Source: Rosistilla oblonga
GTDB taxonomy: Bacteria; Planctomycetota; Planctomycetia; Pirellulales; Pirellulaceae
Reading direction: 5' to 3'
Assembly (NCBI RefSeq): GCF_007751715.1
Contig: NZ_CP036292.1
Span: 434,001-498,000 of the forward strand
DNA length: 64,000 nt
A program made the translations under genes and the position numbers. Below, one piece after another: positions 32,944 through 42,630 of this stretch (positions within the stretch are counted from its first letter, which is position 1; each line of letters begins with the position of its first letter). The notes below the pieces were generated by a model that ran no database searches, had not been told where the DNA came from, and saw only the letters and a program-made list of their open reading frames with translations.

Positions 32944-33924
32944 TCAGTGGACGATCGGTTCGCTGGAGGAGGAGTTGTGGGGGGCGTTTGCCAGCAGCCA
33001 AAGGGCCGCCATCCGGACCGCGATCCCGTTGGTGACTTGTTCCAAAATCACCGAGTGCGGACCGTCGGCAACTTCGGGCGTGATCTCGACACCGCGATTG
33101 ATCGGGCCGGGCGCCATGATCAGGATGTCCGATTTGCTGCGACGCATCCGGTCGGCGTTCATCGCATACAGGTTGGCGTATTCGTGAACCGATGGGAAAG
33201 GGCGCGTCGTCTGCCGTTCAAACTGGATTCGCAGCAGGTTCAGGACGTCGCACCGCGGCAGGATTTCGTCGAGGCTGTAAGCGACTTCGACATCCAGTTC
33301 ACGCCAGCGATGGGAAACGAGAGTCGACGGGCCGCACAGGATCACGTGCGCGCCGAGCTTCTTCAGTCCCCAGATGTTCGATCGAGCGGTTCGGCTGTGC
33401 GCGATGTCGCCGACAAGCGCGACGGTCAGGCCATCGATGTTCCCGCGATGTTGGCGAATCGTCAGGATGTCCAGCAAGCCTTGAGTTGGGTGTTCGTGAG
33501 GGCCGTCGCCAGCGTTGAGGACCGAACAGGAGAGTTCGCGAGCGAGCAGATGGGGCGTGCCGGGTGTTTGGTGCCGCGTCACGACCCAATCGACTCCCAT
33601 CGCTTCGATCGTCTTGGCGGTATCGATGAACGTTTCCCCTTTGGCGACGCTGCTGCCGGAGGAGGAGAATTCGACGGTGTCGGCCCCCAGGCGTTTGGCG
33701 GCCAAAGAGAAACTGTTTCGCGTGCGAGTGCTGTTCTCGAAGAACAGGTTGGCGCAGGTCTTGCCTGCTAGCAGCGACAATTTTTCGCGACAGTTGTTGG
33801 TCGCTTCCTTCAATTGTTGAGCGGTGTCTAGAAGTGTCCGCAGCTCATCGACTGAGAGATCTTGCAATCCGAGCAAGTGGCGGCGGTTCCAGCCCGATGG
33901 TGGTTCCAGCAAGGTTTTGGACAT
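32944..33924 (-). CDS. pyrB: Aspartate carbamoyltransferase catalytic chain
   Basis: A 326-residue enzyme for the first committed step of pyrimidine synthesis. The carbamoyl-phosphate loop [12 protein letters not shown] is at residues 61-72, followed by [28 protein letters not shown] and [19 protein letters not shown]. No regulatory chain (pyrI) is adjacent. The next gene, two bases away, is the inactive dihydroorotase homologue, the arrangement of class A or B transcarbamoylases. The ATG at 33924 (MSKTLLEPP) was chosen over a TTG 48 bases upstream; no strong ribosome site is visible. Confidence 0.96.
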   Translation of the reverse strand: MSKTLLEPPSGWNRRHLLGLQDLSVDELRTLLDTAQQLKEATNNCREKLSLLAGKTCANLFFENSTRTRNSFSLAAKRLGADTVEFSSSGSSVAKGETFIDTAKTIEAMGVDWVVTRHQTPGTPHLLARELSCSVLNAGDGPHEHPTQGLLDILTIRQHRGNIDGLTVALVGDIAHSRTARSNIWGLKKLGAHVILCGPSTLVSHRWRELDVEVAYSLDEILPRCDVLNLLRIQFERQTTRPFPSVHEYANLYAMNADRMRRSKSDILIMAPGPINRGVEITPEVADGPHSVILEQVTNGIAVRMAALWLLANAPHNSSSSEPIVH

Positions 33925-34221
33925 GGGGCTCAGCTGTCGTGAGGTGGCGGAGTGGCTGTCTGTCGCATCCAATCAAATTGGCGGAGATTCTACCGAAATC
34001 TCGGCGAAAGTGTCAGAGGGCTGCTAGCAAACAAATCTGCGGCAATCGGCATAATCGTTAAAGTCTGCCGGGCTTGGCAGCCGATCGGGAATCAAAGTGG
34101 AAGCGTATTGCCCGGATTCCGTGGCCTTTGTTTCCCAGCCGGGGGGCTGAGCGAATTGTTCAACGACGCAGCGAATCGCTGCTTGCAAATCCGTATCTAC
34201 CCGCGATTGGGAAACCTCATC

Positions 34222-34731
34222 ATGTCACCTCGCCGCTCGAATTGCTTGGTCGCTCCCCTGCTGGCTTTCTGCCTGCTGAACACCGGATGTGCTAGCCTGG
34301 CGCTCTTTCCGTCGGACGATAGCGATGCACCAAATGAGGCGACGCTACACGAATCGCCCGAGGCTGCGATGTTCCGAGCCGTGCAGACCGCGCGGCAAAC
34401 CAATTCGATCGTCTTGCAAGTCGAAGGTGCCGAGAAGCCGATGCGAGTGATTCCGCTTCCCACCGATGGGAAGACTGTGTTCATGAACGACCTGCTTCGT
34501 CAGACCGGATTGAAATCGAAATACAACGGGCTGGACATCGTCCTGTTGCGCAGCGGTGCCGGTGAGATGGATGGTGTGAAAATGGCCGTCACGTTCGACG
34601 GTAAAGGCCGCGTCAGCACCGGTACCGATTACGCACTTCGCCCTGGCGATCGGATCATGGTTCGTAAGGTGCTGAACTCGACGATCCAAAACGTCTTGGA
34701 TGGACTCATCCCGCCCGTCGCTCGCGGCTAG
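34222..34731 (+). CDS. Small lipoprotein, function unknown
   Basis: A 169-residue protein from the ATG at 34222. The N terminus (MSPRRSNCLVAPLLAFCLLN, then TGCAS) is a lipoprotein signal with Cys28 as likely acylation site, though the residues before it (LLNTGC) are a little unusual. The mature part has a beta-rich domain ending YALRPGDRIMVRKVLNSTIQ, resembling the end of the sugar-binding (SLBB/Poly_export-like) domains. Its family is not recognised with confidence. The frame runs further upstream but without a plausible start. Confidence 0.7.
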   Translation: MSPRRSNCLVAPLLAFCLLNTGCASLALFPSDDSDAPNEATLHESPEAAMFRAVQTARQTNSIVLQVEGAEKPMRVIPLPTDGKTVFMNDLLRQTGLKSKYNGLDIVLLRSGAGEMDGVKMAVTFDGKGRVSTGTDYALRPGDRIMVRKVLNSTIQNVLDGLIPPVARG

Positions 34732-34735
34732 CGTC

Positions 34736-34800
34736 GCGCTGGAGTCGAGGCTTCAGCCGAACGCGCACCACGGCTGGATCGGCTAGATCCTCGACACCAA
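34736..34800. repeat. Dispersed repeat word between lipoprotein and DUF1552 genes
   Basis: CTGGAGTCGAGGCTTCAGCC (34740-34759) matches the 99-bp array near 10015 and, inverted, the hairpin near 15642. A small inverted repeat, GACACCAACTTCGGTGTC (34794-34811), follows and may end either of the two convergent genes. Confidence 0.6.
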
Positions 34801-34817
34801 CTTCGGTGTCGTTTGAA

Positions 34818-36221
34818 TTAAATGTTGTCGATTGTGCCGGTGCTGTCGGCGAATGATTGAGTTGGCGATCCGAGTCGCTGAAGCATCGTGGCGAACAGGT
34901 TCGACAGCGGCGTGTCCTCGTGCGTGACTTTCTTCTGCCATGGCTCTTGCCCTCCGTCCCAAGCACCGCCCTGAGGGTTGCTGCCTGCATGATCGATGTA
35001 TTGGCCATGCTTGAAGCCCATCTGTTTGCCCCCGGCCAAAATCAGCGGGTAGTTGCGGGATAGATGGAAGGCGCTCGATGCCGATCCAAACAACAGCAGC
35101 GTGTTGTCCAGCATCGTTCCCGTGCCGGCCGGTTCGGGAGTCTGTTTCAGCTTGCCGATAAATCGCCCGTATTCTTCGTTGAGGAACTGGCAATAGATGG
35201 CAAAGTTCTTCCAGCCGCCAGGATTTTTGGTCTCGTGCGACAACTGATGTGCCAGGTTGAATCCAACGGCGCGAGCTAGGTGATCGCTTCGTCCGACGCC
35301 GTTTTCGCGGCCGATCTGATAGGTTGCGACGCGAGTCGAATCGGTCTTGAACGCTAGATAGATCAGCTCGAACATCGTTTGTAGGTACTCGCGAGGTTCG
35401 TCGGTCGTCAGTTCCAGGTTCAGGTGATCGCCATCGATCTTTGGCAGTGGAGCGTTGATCCAGCGTTTCGCCTTTTCGACTTTGATCTCCGCTTGGCGGA
35501 CCGAGTCGAGGTATTCGTCCAGGTTCTGTTGATCGGCCGACGAGAGCGTCTTACGAAGCGAACGCGCATCGACCAGCATGTCGTCCAGTGCGCTGCGGCT
35601 GAGTGCCAACCGTCGAGCTGAATCGCCGTCGCTCTTGACGAACAACATGTCGAAGATCTGTTTCGGGCGGTGTTCGGCGGGGATCGCTCGGCCGTTGCGA
35701 TCGAACGAGATCGTGTGAGCGCCGCGAGCGGTCCCGGTGCCTCCGTCGGTCGACATCACCAACGATGCAAATCGCGTTTGGTCCCCCACAACCTTCACGT
35801 ATTCTTGATCCAACGAGATCGTGTTTGCGTATTCCATGTCGCCTCCGCCGGTGGCAGCTCCGGTCAGGAACTGGTCCGCGTTGTTGTGGCCATGCGAATT
35901 GCGGCTCTTCGGATGCGAGAATCCTGATAAGACGGTTATTTCATCGCGCAGCGGTTCCAGTGGTTGCATGCACTTGGTGAAAGTGAAATCGTCGCCGTTG
36001 CGATGGGGGAACCAAGCCCAGTCCTGGTAGGCGGGATCTTCGGCCAGTGGCATCGGAACGCCGTCGGGAAAGTAGAAGCATCCCAGGCGTTTTGGATTCG
36101 CGCGGGCTGCCGCGCCACGCGCTACCGGAGCGGCGAGAGATCCAAACATCGGCAGAGCCAACGCGAGGCCCGTCCCTCGCAGGAATCGTCGGCGATCGAT
36201 GCGGTTCATGTTCAATTTCAT
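34818..36221 (-). CDS. DUF1552 protein with Tat-like signal
   Basis: A 467-residue protein from the ATG at 36221. A twin-arginine segment, RIDRRRFLRGTGLALALP, opens it. DUF1552 features include RLGCFYFPDGVPMP, LSGFSHPKSRNSHGHNNADQ, SLDQEYVKVVGD, LDEYLDSVRQAEIKVEKAKR and the C-terminal NTLLLFGSASSAFHLSRNYP. It follows the DUF1592 gene by 44 bases. The longer upstream frame to 36554 lies inside the DUF1592 gene in another frame and is not real. Such pairs are Planctomycete-specific exported systems of unknown chemistry. Confidence 0.92.
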   Translation of the reverse strand: MKLNMNRIDRRRFLRGTGLALALPMFGSLAAPVARGAAARANPKRLGCFYFPDGVPMPLAEDPAYQDWAWFPHRNGDDFTFTKCMQPLEPLRDEITVLSGFSHPKSRNSHGHNNADQFLTGAATGGGDMEYANTISLDQEYVKVVGDQTRFASLVMSTDGGTGTARGAHTISFDRNGRAIPAEHRPKQIFDMLFVKSDGDSARRLALSRSALDDMLVDARSLRKTLSSADQQNLDEYLDSVRQAEIKVEKAKRWINAPLPKIDGDHLNLELTTDEPREYLQTMFELIYLAFKTDSTRVATYQIGRENGVGRSDHLARAVGFNLAHQLSHETKNPGGWKNFAIYCQFLNEEYGRFIGKLKQTPEPAGTGTMLDNTLLLFGSASSAFHLSRNYPLILAGGKQMGFKHGQYIDHAGSNPQGGAWDGGQEPWQKKVTHEDTPLSNLFATMLQRLGSPTQSFADSTGTIDNI

Positions 36222-36265
36222 AGCGTTGCTCCGCTGCGGTTGGGGGCGGTGAAGTTTGGTTGCGT

Positions 36266-38989
36266 CTATTGGGTTTGAAACAATTCGCTGGCAATGATTG
36301 TCTGAATCATCGTGGCGAGTCCGTCGCCACGGGTTCGTACTTCGGCAGTGATCGTGTCGACATCGGCTCGATCGGCGAACGTCAGTGGCCGCCCGAGCGC
36401 GTAGGTGGTCAGCTTGTGGACCATCGCCCCGACAAATTGGTCTTGCCGGTTTTCTAGCAGGAACCGCTTCAAGCCCTCCATCCCGTCGAGCGTCTCGCGG
36501 TTGAAAAGTTCGCTCGACGCAGAGACTGGTTTCCCATCGATCTCGTTTCGCCATCGCCCTAAGGCGTCGTAGTTTTCAAATGCGATTCCCCAGGGATCGA
36601 TCTTCACGTGGCACGACATGCAGGCCGCGTGATTGCGGTGGTCTTCGATCCGTTCCTTCAGCGTCATCTTCGCGATCTCCGGATCAGCGAGATCGATTTG
36701 CGGAACCGCGGGAGGCGGTGGCGGTGGCGGATCGTTGAGGATGCTTTCCAGCAGCCAGACGCCTCGCTTCAGCGGATGGGAATCGGGCCAATCGGAATTC
36801 ATCGCCAACAGGCCGGCCTGAGTCAGGATGCCGCCGAGTTTGAAGTCGCCGTCTAACGCTACGCGGCGGAAATGATTCCCGCGAACCCCCTTCAACCCAT
36901 AGTGCCGGGCGAGTCGTTCGTTAGCCATCGCGAAATCGGTGTGAATGAAATTCAGGACGCTTTCGTCGTGCTTCAGCACCTCGTGAAACAACGCGATCGG
37001 TTCGTGCTGCATCGCTTCTTTCAGCAGCGGATCAAAGCCGCGGACGTTTTGTTTGATGTTCAGGAAATCGAGCAATTGCAGGTCCAGCCACTGGTGGACA
37101 AACTGCTTCGCAAATCGCTCGGATCGAGGATCCGCCAGCATCCGTTGGACCTGTTCGGTCAGCGTTTGCGAGTCGGCTAGTTGGCCGCTGTCGGCCAGTT
37201 TTAATAGTTCTTCATCGGGTAGGCTACACCACAGGAACATCGATAAACGTGTCGCCAATTCGTGTGGTGAAAGCGGTTGCCGTTCCGATGGAGACTCCGG
37301 CGTTTCATCCGCTTGGTCCTGTGCGATGTACAGAAAGTGAGGCGACGAAAGGATCGTTGCCAGGACTTCGGTGACCGCTTCTTCAAAGCTGTTGCATTGC
37401 GGTCGCAGTGTGTCGAACAGCTTAAGTTTCCGGTCGAGTTCGTCCTCGCTGACCGTGCGTCGCCATGCGCGGTGCATGAACGCGGCGATGATCTCTCGCG
37501 CGTAAGCCGGCTCATCGTCAGCGTTTTTGCTGTCGAAAAAGATCTTCTTGTGGGACGCCGGCGGCCATTGGTCGTAGACCGGCGCGGAGATCTCGACATA
37601 GTCGACTTGAATGTCTCCTGGAGAGGGCGTGCTGTTGGCCAAGCGGATGTATTCCGACGGACTGGGCGTCACGCCCATCGGCGACGTCTTCCGCACGGAG
37701 TTGCGAGGGTAAATCTCGCCCAGCGGAAAATCCCATTGATAGATCTCCGGTTGGTCGGGCCCAGCGGTGATCAGCGTGTCTTGTTCGCTGACCCGGATCA
37801 GTGCTCGCCCCTCGTTGCTCGCTTGCCAACCGAACAGCATCTGCATGCTTGGGGCCGGGGAATCGTCGCTGGTGGTCCGCGAGGCGCGAACGCGAACTCG
37901 CATCGTTCCCTCGTCGGGGACTTGGTTCCCAAGTTCTACGATCAGCTTGGTGCCACGATTGGCTGGCAGGACGGCGACCGTATCGAACGAATCGGGAAAC
38001 TCGGCCGGCGAGTCGGTCGGGGCGAAAGCGTATTTAGCTCCATAGTACTGCCACGTAGCCGCGGCGGTGCGGCCGGTCGACAGTTCGCGAAAGTAGGCTC
38101 CGCGATGCGATTGCTTAAACTTCGCATCCAGTTTGTCCAGTTCCTCCTGCTGCTTGGCAGGATCTTCCTTGAACTGTTTGGTTACCTTTTCAATCTCTTT
38201 AGCTTGCTTGGGCCATTCGAAGTTAGCCACATCTTTCATCGACACGCCCCAGTGCCGCACGGCCGGCCGCTGGCCGCGAACCGTGGCGCGAGCGAGTGCT
38301 GTTCGGGCGATCCGATGATAGGTTTCAAACTGCGAGACCGACATGTGCAGCAGTTCGGAGCTGTTCTGAAAACCGTCCTCCGAATGCGATTCCGGCGGCA
38401 GGTCTTTGGCAAAGTCCCAAGGCAGACCCAACAAGTCTTGCAATGCGTAGTTGTATTCGTAACGCGTCATCCGTCGAAACGCAGAATGCCCGCCCGATCG
38501 GCGTCGCACAGTCGACGCGACTTGCATTTCATTGGCCAGCCAGTTGACGACCTTTTCGCGATCCTCGTCCGTCAGTTCACCTTCGTCGGGCGGTGGCATT
38601 TCGCCTTTACTGATCGCTGCAAAAACTTCGGTCCACCAGTCGACGTCTGCCCCCGACAAGAGATCGGGATCGAGCGTATCGATCCGCACGTTCCCCTCTT
38701 GCGCATCGGGGCCGTGGCAATCGAAACAGGCTTGTTTCAAGATCGGCCCAATCGTCTCGCGGAACTCCGCCAGATCCGGCTCTGGATGAGCCGGAGGTTC
38801 CGCGCTCGGCTGCGCGTTCTTGAATCGTGACTTCTGTGCGCCAACGGCTTTCAATTCTTCAAGGCTCGGCCGCTCGTCGGCCGCCGACGTATGCAACGCG
38901 GCGGAGCACATCGTTAGCAATATCCAAGCGATCAGCGGCAGGAAGCCTTTGCTGTCGCGCAGAGAGTATCGAGTGTTTACGTCATTCAT
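36266..38989 (-). CDS. Exported cytochrome-c-like DUF1592 protein (DUF1587/1592/1588/1585 architecture)
   Basis: A 907-residue protein with an N-terminal signal segment (LPLIAWILLTMCSAALHTSA). A cytochrome c haem motif CFDCH lies about residue 100, with the distal Met probably in GEMPPPDEGELTDEDR. Then come RRMTRYEYNYALQDLLGLPW (DUF1587), the DUF1592 region with ATRLSMFLWCSLPDEELLKL, DUF1588 (GGILTQAGLLAMNSDWPDSH) and DUF1585 at the end (LTTYALGRPLTFADR). It would be a periplasmic redox-linked protein working with the DUF1552 partner. The ATG at 38989 was chosen; residues upstream do not look coding. Confidence 0.92.
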   Translation of the reverse strand: MNDVNTRYSLRDSKGFLPLIAWILLTMCSAALHTSAADERPSLEELKAVGAQKSRFKNAQPSAEPPAHPEPDLAEFRETIGPILKQACFDCHGPDAQEGNVRIDTLDPDLLSGADVDWWTEVFAAISKGEMPPPDEGELTDEDREKVVNWLANEMQVASTVRRRSGGHSAFRRMTRYEYNYALQDLLGLPWDFAKDLPPESHSEDGFQNSSELLHMSVSQFETYHRIARTALARATVRGQRPAVRHWGVSMKDVANFEWPKQAKEIEKVTKQFKEDPAKQQEELDKLDAKFKQSHRGAYFRELSTGRTAAATWQYYGAKYAFAPTDSPAEFPDSFDTVAVLPANRGTKLIVELGNQVPDEGTMRVRVRASRTTSDDSPAPSMQMLFGWQASNEGRALIRVSEQDTLITAGPDQPEIYQWDFPLGEIYPRNSVRKTSPMGVTPSPSEYIRLANSTPSPGDIQVDYVEISAPVYDQWPPASHKKIFFDSKNADDEPAYAREIIAAFMHRAWRRTVSEDELDRKLKLFDTLRPQCNSFEEAVTEVLATILSSPHFLYIAQDQADETPESPSERQPLSPHELATRLSMFLWCSLPDEELLKLADSGQLADSQTLTEQVQRMLADPRSERFAKQFVHQWLDLQLLDFLNIKQNVRGFDPLLKEAMQHEPIALFHEVLKHDESVLNFIHTDFAMANERLARHYGLKGVRGNHFRRVALDGDFKLGGILTQAGLLAMNSDWPDSHPLKRGVWLLESILNDPPPPPPPAVPQIDLADPEIAKMTLKERIEDHRNHAACMSCHVKIDPWGIAFENYDALGRWRNEIDGKPVSASSELFNRETLDGMEGLKRFLLENRQDQFVGAMVHKLTTYALGRPLTFADRADVDTITAEVRTRGDGLATMIQTIIASELFQTQ

Positions 38990-39338
38990 GCGTGAAGGCC
39001 GCGCTGATAACGCAGCGGAAGGGCAGGGTGGGGGACCAAATTTGGCGGGCAGGTGGACCGCAATGCACTTGCAGCTTACCGCTCCAGCATACCGCAACCA
39101 ACTCCGGAAATCACGCGGAAATAGGAGATCGCTAACCTCGCCGACACCTGTTTTCGGCGCCAGCGCAATACCGTTCAGCGAAGGAGCCTCGGACCGTGGG
39201 AAGACTTAGCGGCGGGACGTAGTGGTCGAGGTTACGAGCTGTTGATTACCCACAAGTCGCCGCAAAAACAGCTCGTTTTGGCACGGTATTTGCGCTTGTA
39301 GTATTTCATTTTGCACAATGAAATCTTAAGGTGAAAGC
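38990..39338. other. Gap upstream of the DUF1592 gene, holding repeat and IS left end
   Basis: The first 165 bases should contain the DUF1592 gene promoter and show nothing clear. From about 39158 the left part of palindromic element copy 2 begins (CGCAATACCGTTCAGCG), then the hairpin arm at 39219-39238 and the IS left end from 39239. Confidence 0.5.
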
Positions 39339-40781
39339 ATGCAACCGACCAGTATCGCATACGAATTTCAAGATATTCAACTTGGAGACAAACGTCTCAA
39401 CGATCGAGCCGAAGCGTTGCTCGCCTCGCTGGCGGCCAACCCTTCGGCCAGTATCAACGAAGCTTGCAGTGGCTGGGACGAAACCAAAGCCGCCTACCGT
39501 CTATTCGATAACCCCAACGTCGATCCCGAAGCCATTCTCGGGGCTCACGCTGAAAAGACACTCCAACGAATCAAAGCCCAAGACACCGTTTGTATCGCAC
39601 AAGATACCACCGAACTGGACTACACCGCGCATCCGCCCGAAGGCGTCCGTAATCTCGATCGCTTAGGCCGCCGTGGACTTTACGATCATTCCCACATCGC
39701 CTTCACTCCAGAGAAACTTTGTCTCGGGGTGGTCGGTGTTAAGTTCTACGATCGCGACAAAGAAACGCTCGGCACCAGCAAGAAGCGAGAAGGCCAACCC
39801 CTACACACCGGCGAAGGGCAACGATGGCTCGATGGTTATCGCAAGGCCTGCGAGATCGCCGGGAAATGTCCTGAAACTCAGATCGTTTCGCTGGCCGATC
39901 GCGAAGGAGACATCTACGACATTTTCGTCGAAGCCGATCAGCATGAAACACCGGCTCAGTTCGTCATTCGCTCGCAGCGAAAACGCTCGTTGCCGGAGAA
40001 AGACCCCGATGGCGGGCCTGCGGCTTATAGGAAAATGCGTGCCGAAATCGCATCCGCCCAGCCGGTCGCTTACCGCGAAGTCCAGCTTCCCCAAACGCCC
40101 AAGCGAACCAAAGGATCAGGAAACAAACAACACCCCGGCCGTGAAGCACGCACTGCGAAGTTAGAAATTCGAGCGAAACGGATGACTCTTCGTGCGCCAC
40201 ACAACAAGCAGTCTTCGATGCCGCCGGTCGAGATCAGTGTCGTTTGGGTGAGCGAGATCGATGGCCCAGGCGACGGAACCGAAGTCGACTGGCTGTTACT
40301 GAGTTCTCTGCCGGTCGACACGATTGCCCAGACGCTGCGGATTGTGGATTTGTATGTGGCTCGTTGGCCAATCGAAGTATTCTTTCGAGTTTTCAAAACT
40401 GGCTGCCGGGTCGAAGAGATTCAACTCGAAGCGAGAGACCGACTGATCCGCGCGTTGATGTTTTACAAAGTGATCGCATGGCGGATCATGTTTGTGACCT
40501 TCTTAGGCCGCGAGTGTCCAGAGCTTCCCTGTGATGTCGTCTTCAGCGAAGCGGAATGGAAGTCGGTCTGGAAAGTGGTGGAAAAGACGGCTCCCCCAAA
40601 GCAAGCTCCTGAGCTGTCACAATTCATCCCGGTCCTTGCGACCCTTGGCGGCTACAATCACCGCGAAGGCGACGGTCCGCCGGGAGCCGAAGTGATCTGG
40701 CGAGGCACGCGGCGAATGCTCGACTTCGCCCTCTGCTGGCAAGCCTTCGGACCAGACCAATGACTTGTGGGTAATCGACAG
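39239..40781 (+). mobile_element. IS4-family (IS50-like) insertion sequence, copy 2, 1543 bp
   Basis: Inverted ends at 39239-39258 and 40762-40781 are as in copy 1. The target copies are GAGGTTACGAG (39228-39238) and GAGGCTACGAG (40782-40792), so one base has changed since insertion. The internal sequence differs from copy 1 at only a handful of positions. It lies between the DUF1592 and ABC-2 permease genes. Confidence 0.95.
39339..40763 (+). CDS. IS4-family transposase, Tn5-like, copy 2
   Basis: A 474-residue protein, intact, with the same catalytic motifs as copy 1 (QDTTELDY, DREGDIYDIF, and YVARWPIEVFFRVFKTGC). It differs by single substitutions, such as Ser for Asn in EACSGWDETKAAY and Thr for Ser in DKETLGTSKK. 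The ATG at 39339 has AAGGTGA before it; the short upstream frame is closed by TAA here. Confidence 0.95.
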   Translation: MQPTSIAYEFQDIQLGDKRLNDRAEALLASLAANPSASINEACSGWDETKAAYRLFDNPNVDPEAILGAHAEKTLQRIKAQDTVCIAQDTTELDYTAHPPEGVRNLDRLGRRGLYDHSHIAFTPEKLCLGVVGVKFYDRDKETLGTSKKREGQPLHTGEGQRWLDGYRKACEIAGKCPETQIVSLADREGDIYDIFVEADQHETPAQFVIRSQRKRSLPEKDPDGGPAAYRKMRAEIASAQPVAYREVQLPQTPKRTKGSGNKQHPGREARTAKLEIRAKRMTLRAPHNKQSSMPPVEISVVWVSEIDGPGDGTEVDWLLLSSLPVDTIAQTLRIVDLYVARWPIEVFFRVFKTGCRVEEIQLEARDRLIRALMFYKVIAWRIMFVTFLGRECPELPCDVVFSEAEWKSVWKVVEKTAPPKQAPELSQFIPVLATLGGYNHREGDGPPGAEVIWRGTRRMLDFALCWQAFGPDQ

Positions 40782-40943
40782 GAGGCTACGAGTCCCAGCG
40801 ATTTGGTCTGATGCAAAAGGACTCGTAACCTCGTCCACTACGCTTCGTTGAACGGTATTGGTCGCCAGCGCTTGTCGGCTGAATATCAAAACCGTCACCT
40901 CATAGCGTTTTTGTGCTGCGGGGTAGGGGAGGGCAGGGCGGTG

Positions 40944-42581
40944 TCAATCGCCGCTGACGCGCCAGCGGGCTCGGAATAGCCAGATCATGATCCCCATCAT
41001 GCTCGCTAGCAGGCAGATCGAAACGCCGAAGTAGGCGGCCAGAAGCGATAGGTCGCCGGCGTTGGCGATCTCGCTGCCGTCGAGACTCAGGTCGGCGTTG
41101 AGCGGCACCGAAATGGCCGCCACAAACGGACTCGCCACGCCCCACCAACGCGAGGCGTCGATCGTCTCGGGCGAGAAGTTGAGGATCCCCATCAACAGCA
41201 CCGCCGCCACGGGGGCGACATATAAAATCAACAGGCTCAGATAGGTTGCCATCAGGCTGGTCGAGGTCTTGTGGAAGACGGTTGAACAGAACAACGCAAC
41301 GACCGAATCGACTAAACAGACCATCAGCACGATCGCGAAGAACGACAAGACCGCCAGCCAATTGGTCCAGTATTGCGGGACCATCAGCGTCGCTAGCAAC
41401 AGCGGCCACAGCAGGAAGGAGGTCAGGACGGCGGAGATTCGAAAACCGGCGACCAGTTTGCCCCACAGGATCTTCCAAGGGGTGATCGTGGTCGTCAGCA
41501 ACAGGTCCAGCGTCTGGCGTTCGCGTTCGCCGGTCACGCTGCCGGCCGAAAAGACGGGGCCGACAAGCATGTTGAAGACGACGACATACACGGTGTAGAA
41601 GGCGCACAGGTGCGAGCGGGCGAACAATAACAACGCCATCAACGGGATCGCCAACAGCATGCTGATCTGGATCACCAGTCGCAGCATCAGCGTTCCTTGG
41701 CTGAAGATCTCGCTGTGGATCTCTTTGTCGTAGACCGGGTTGGCACCGTCAGCCATCAATTCGCGGCGACGCGGCGGCGCGAACAGTTTGTCGGGGAACT
41801 GGTCCCGTTGGATGACAAGGCCGACCGCCGTTTCGGCTTCGCGGTCCAGATCGACCACCTCTTTTCCTTCGCTCCCCATGTCGGGCGGATACAACATCCG
41901 GGCCGCCGCGTTGGCGCACAGCAGCAAAACCAAGGCGATCCCGAAAGCTGGGATTACGGTTATGGCGAGGTTCAGACGCAGCGCCCCTTCCTGTTCCAAG
42001 CTGGTCCAGAAGAGAACGCCTAACATCACCAGCGGTAGGATCACGAGATAGCTGACGACCAGCGATGCCGACGTGCGGCCGAAGTAACTGCTGCAGGCGA
42101 CGCCGATCGCACCAAAACAAACGACCGACACGATCAGCCCGAGGTAGGCGGCTAGCACTTCGTAGATGCTCACGCCTCCCAGCGGCAGGCACAACACGAT
42201 GATCGGCAGCGAAGCGACGATCAACATGCCCAGGTGGGTCAACGAAGCGACCATCTTGCCGAACACGATCGCGGTCGGACGCAGCGGGCTGGCCAGCAGC
42301 ATCTCGTATGTCTTGCGTTCTTTTTCGCCGGTGATCGTGCCGGCGGCAAAGCTGGGAGCCATCAGCGACGCCAGCACGTATTGGCCTAAGAAAAAGAGAT
42401 CGACCAGCTTGCGAGCACTCGGCGGGTTCTGCGTCAGGTCCAACTTCTCGTCGGTCGGCCAGGCGACCAACACGACCGCGGCCAATAGCACTTGGTAGAG
42501 TGCCAGCAGGAAAAAAGCCCGATGCGTGCGGAGGTTGACGAGCAGTTCGCGTTGCAGGACGGGATTTTCAAACACAAACAC
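40944..42581 (-). CDS. ABC-2 type permease with two fused permease units
   Basis: A 545-residue membrane protein from the GTG at 42581 (MFVFENPVLQRELLVNLRTH). It contains two similar ABC-2 halves, each with a cytosolic coupling stretch: GTITGEKERKTYEMLLASPL in the first and GSVTGERERQTLDLLLTTTI in the second, each followed by GK(M/L)VA and several membrane spans. It would export a substrate with an ATPase encoded elsewhere; none is adjacent. The frame is open to 42725, but that extension is only a translation of the hairpin repeats at 42631-42735, so the later GTG is preferred. Confidence 0.85.
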   Translation of the reverse strand: MFVFENPVLQRELLVNLRTHRAFFLLALYQVLLAAVVLVAWPTDEKLDLTQNPPSARKLVDLFFLGQYVLASLMAPSFAAGTITGEKERKTYEMLLASPLRPTAIVFGKMVASLTHLGMLIVASLPIIVLCLPLGGVSIYEVLAAYLGLIVSVVCFGAIGVACSSYFGRTSASLVVSYLVILPLVMLGVLFWTSLEQEGALRLNLAITVIPAFGIALVLLLCANAAARMLYPPDMGSEGKEVVDLDREAETAVGLVIQRDQFPDKLFAPPRRRELMADGANPVYDKEIHSEIFSQGTLMLRLVIQISMLLAIPLMALLLFARSHLCAFYTVYVVVFNMLVGPVFSAGSVTGERERQTLDLLLTTTITPWKILWGKLVAGFRISAVLTSFLLWPLLLATLMVPQYWTNWLAVLSFFAIVLMVCLVDSVVALFCSTVFHKTSTSLMATYLSLLILYVAPVAAVLLMGILNFSPETIDASRWWGVASPFVAAISVPLNADLSLDGSEIANAGDLSLLAAYFGVSICLLASMMGIMIWLFRARWRVSGD

Positions 42582-42630
42582 GGGATCGATCCGTAGACGC
42601 AAGCAGTGGGAATGAAAAGTGCATCGTATC

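Larger units (their letters stand above)
39158..40870. repeat. Palindromic element, copy 2, inverted relative to copies 1 and 3
   Basis: Left arm 39219-39238 plus 40793-40795, loop 40796-40818, right arm 40819-40841. The loop (CAGCGATTTGGTCTGATGCA...) is the reverse complement of the loop in copies 1 and 3, and the outer flank resembling CCGCCG...GACGGTCCGAGGC lies on the left here, not on the right. So the whole element is turned round. The left arm has one change (GTGGTCG for GTGGACG). Confidence 0.8.

Noticed and set aside
40900-41607. A 235-residue minus-strand frame hoped to be the missing ATPase
   Set aside because: It has no Walker motifs and overlaps the permease in another frame.
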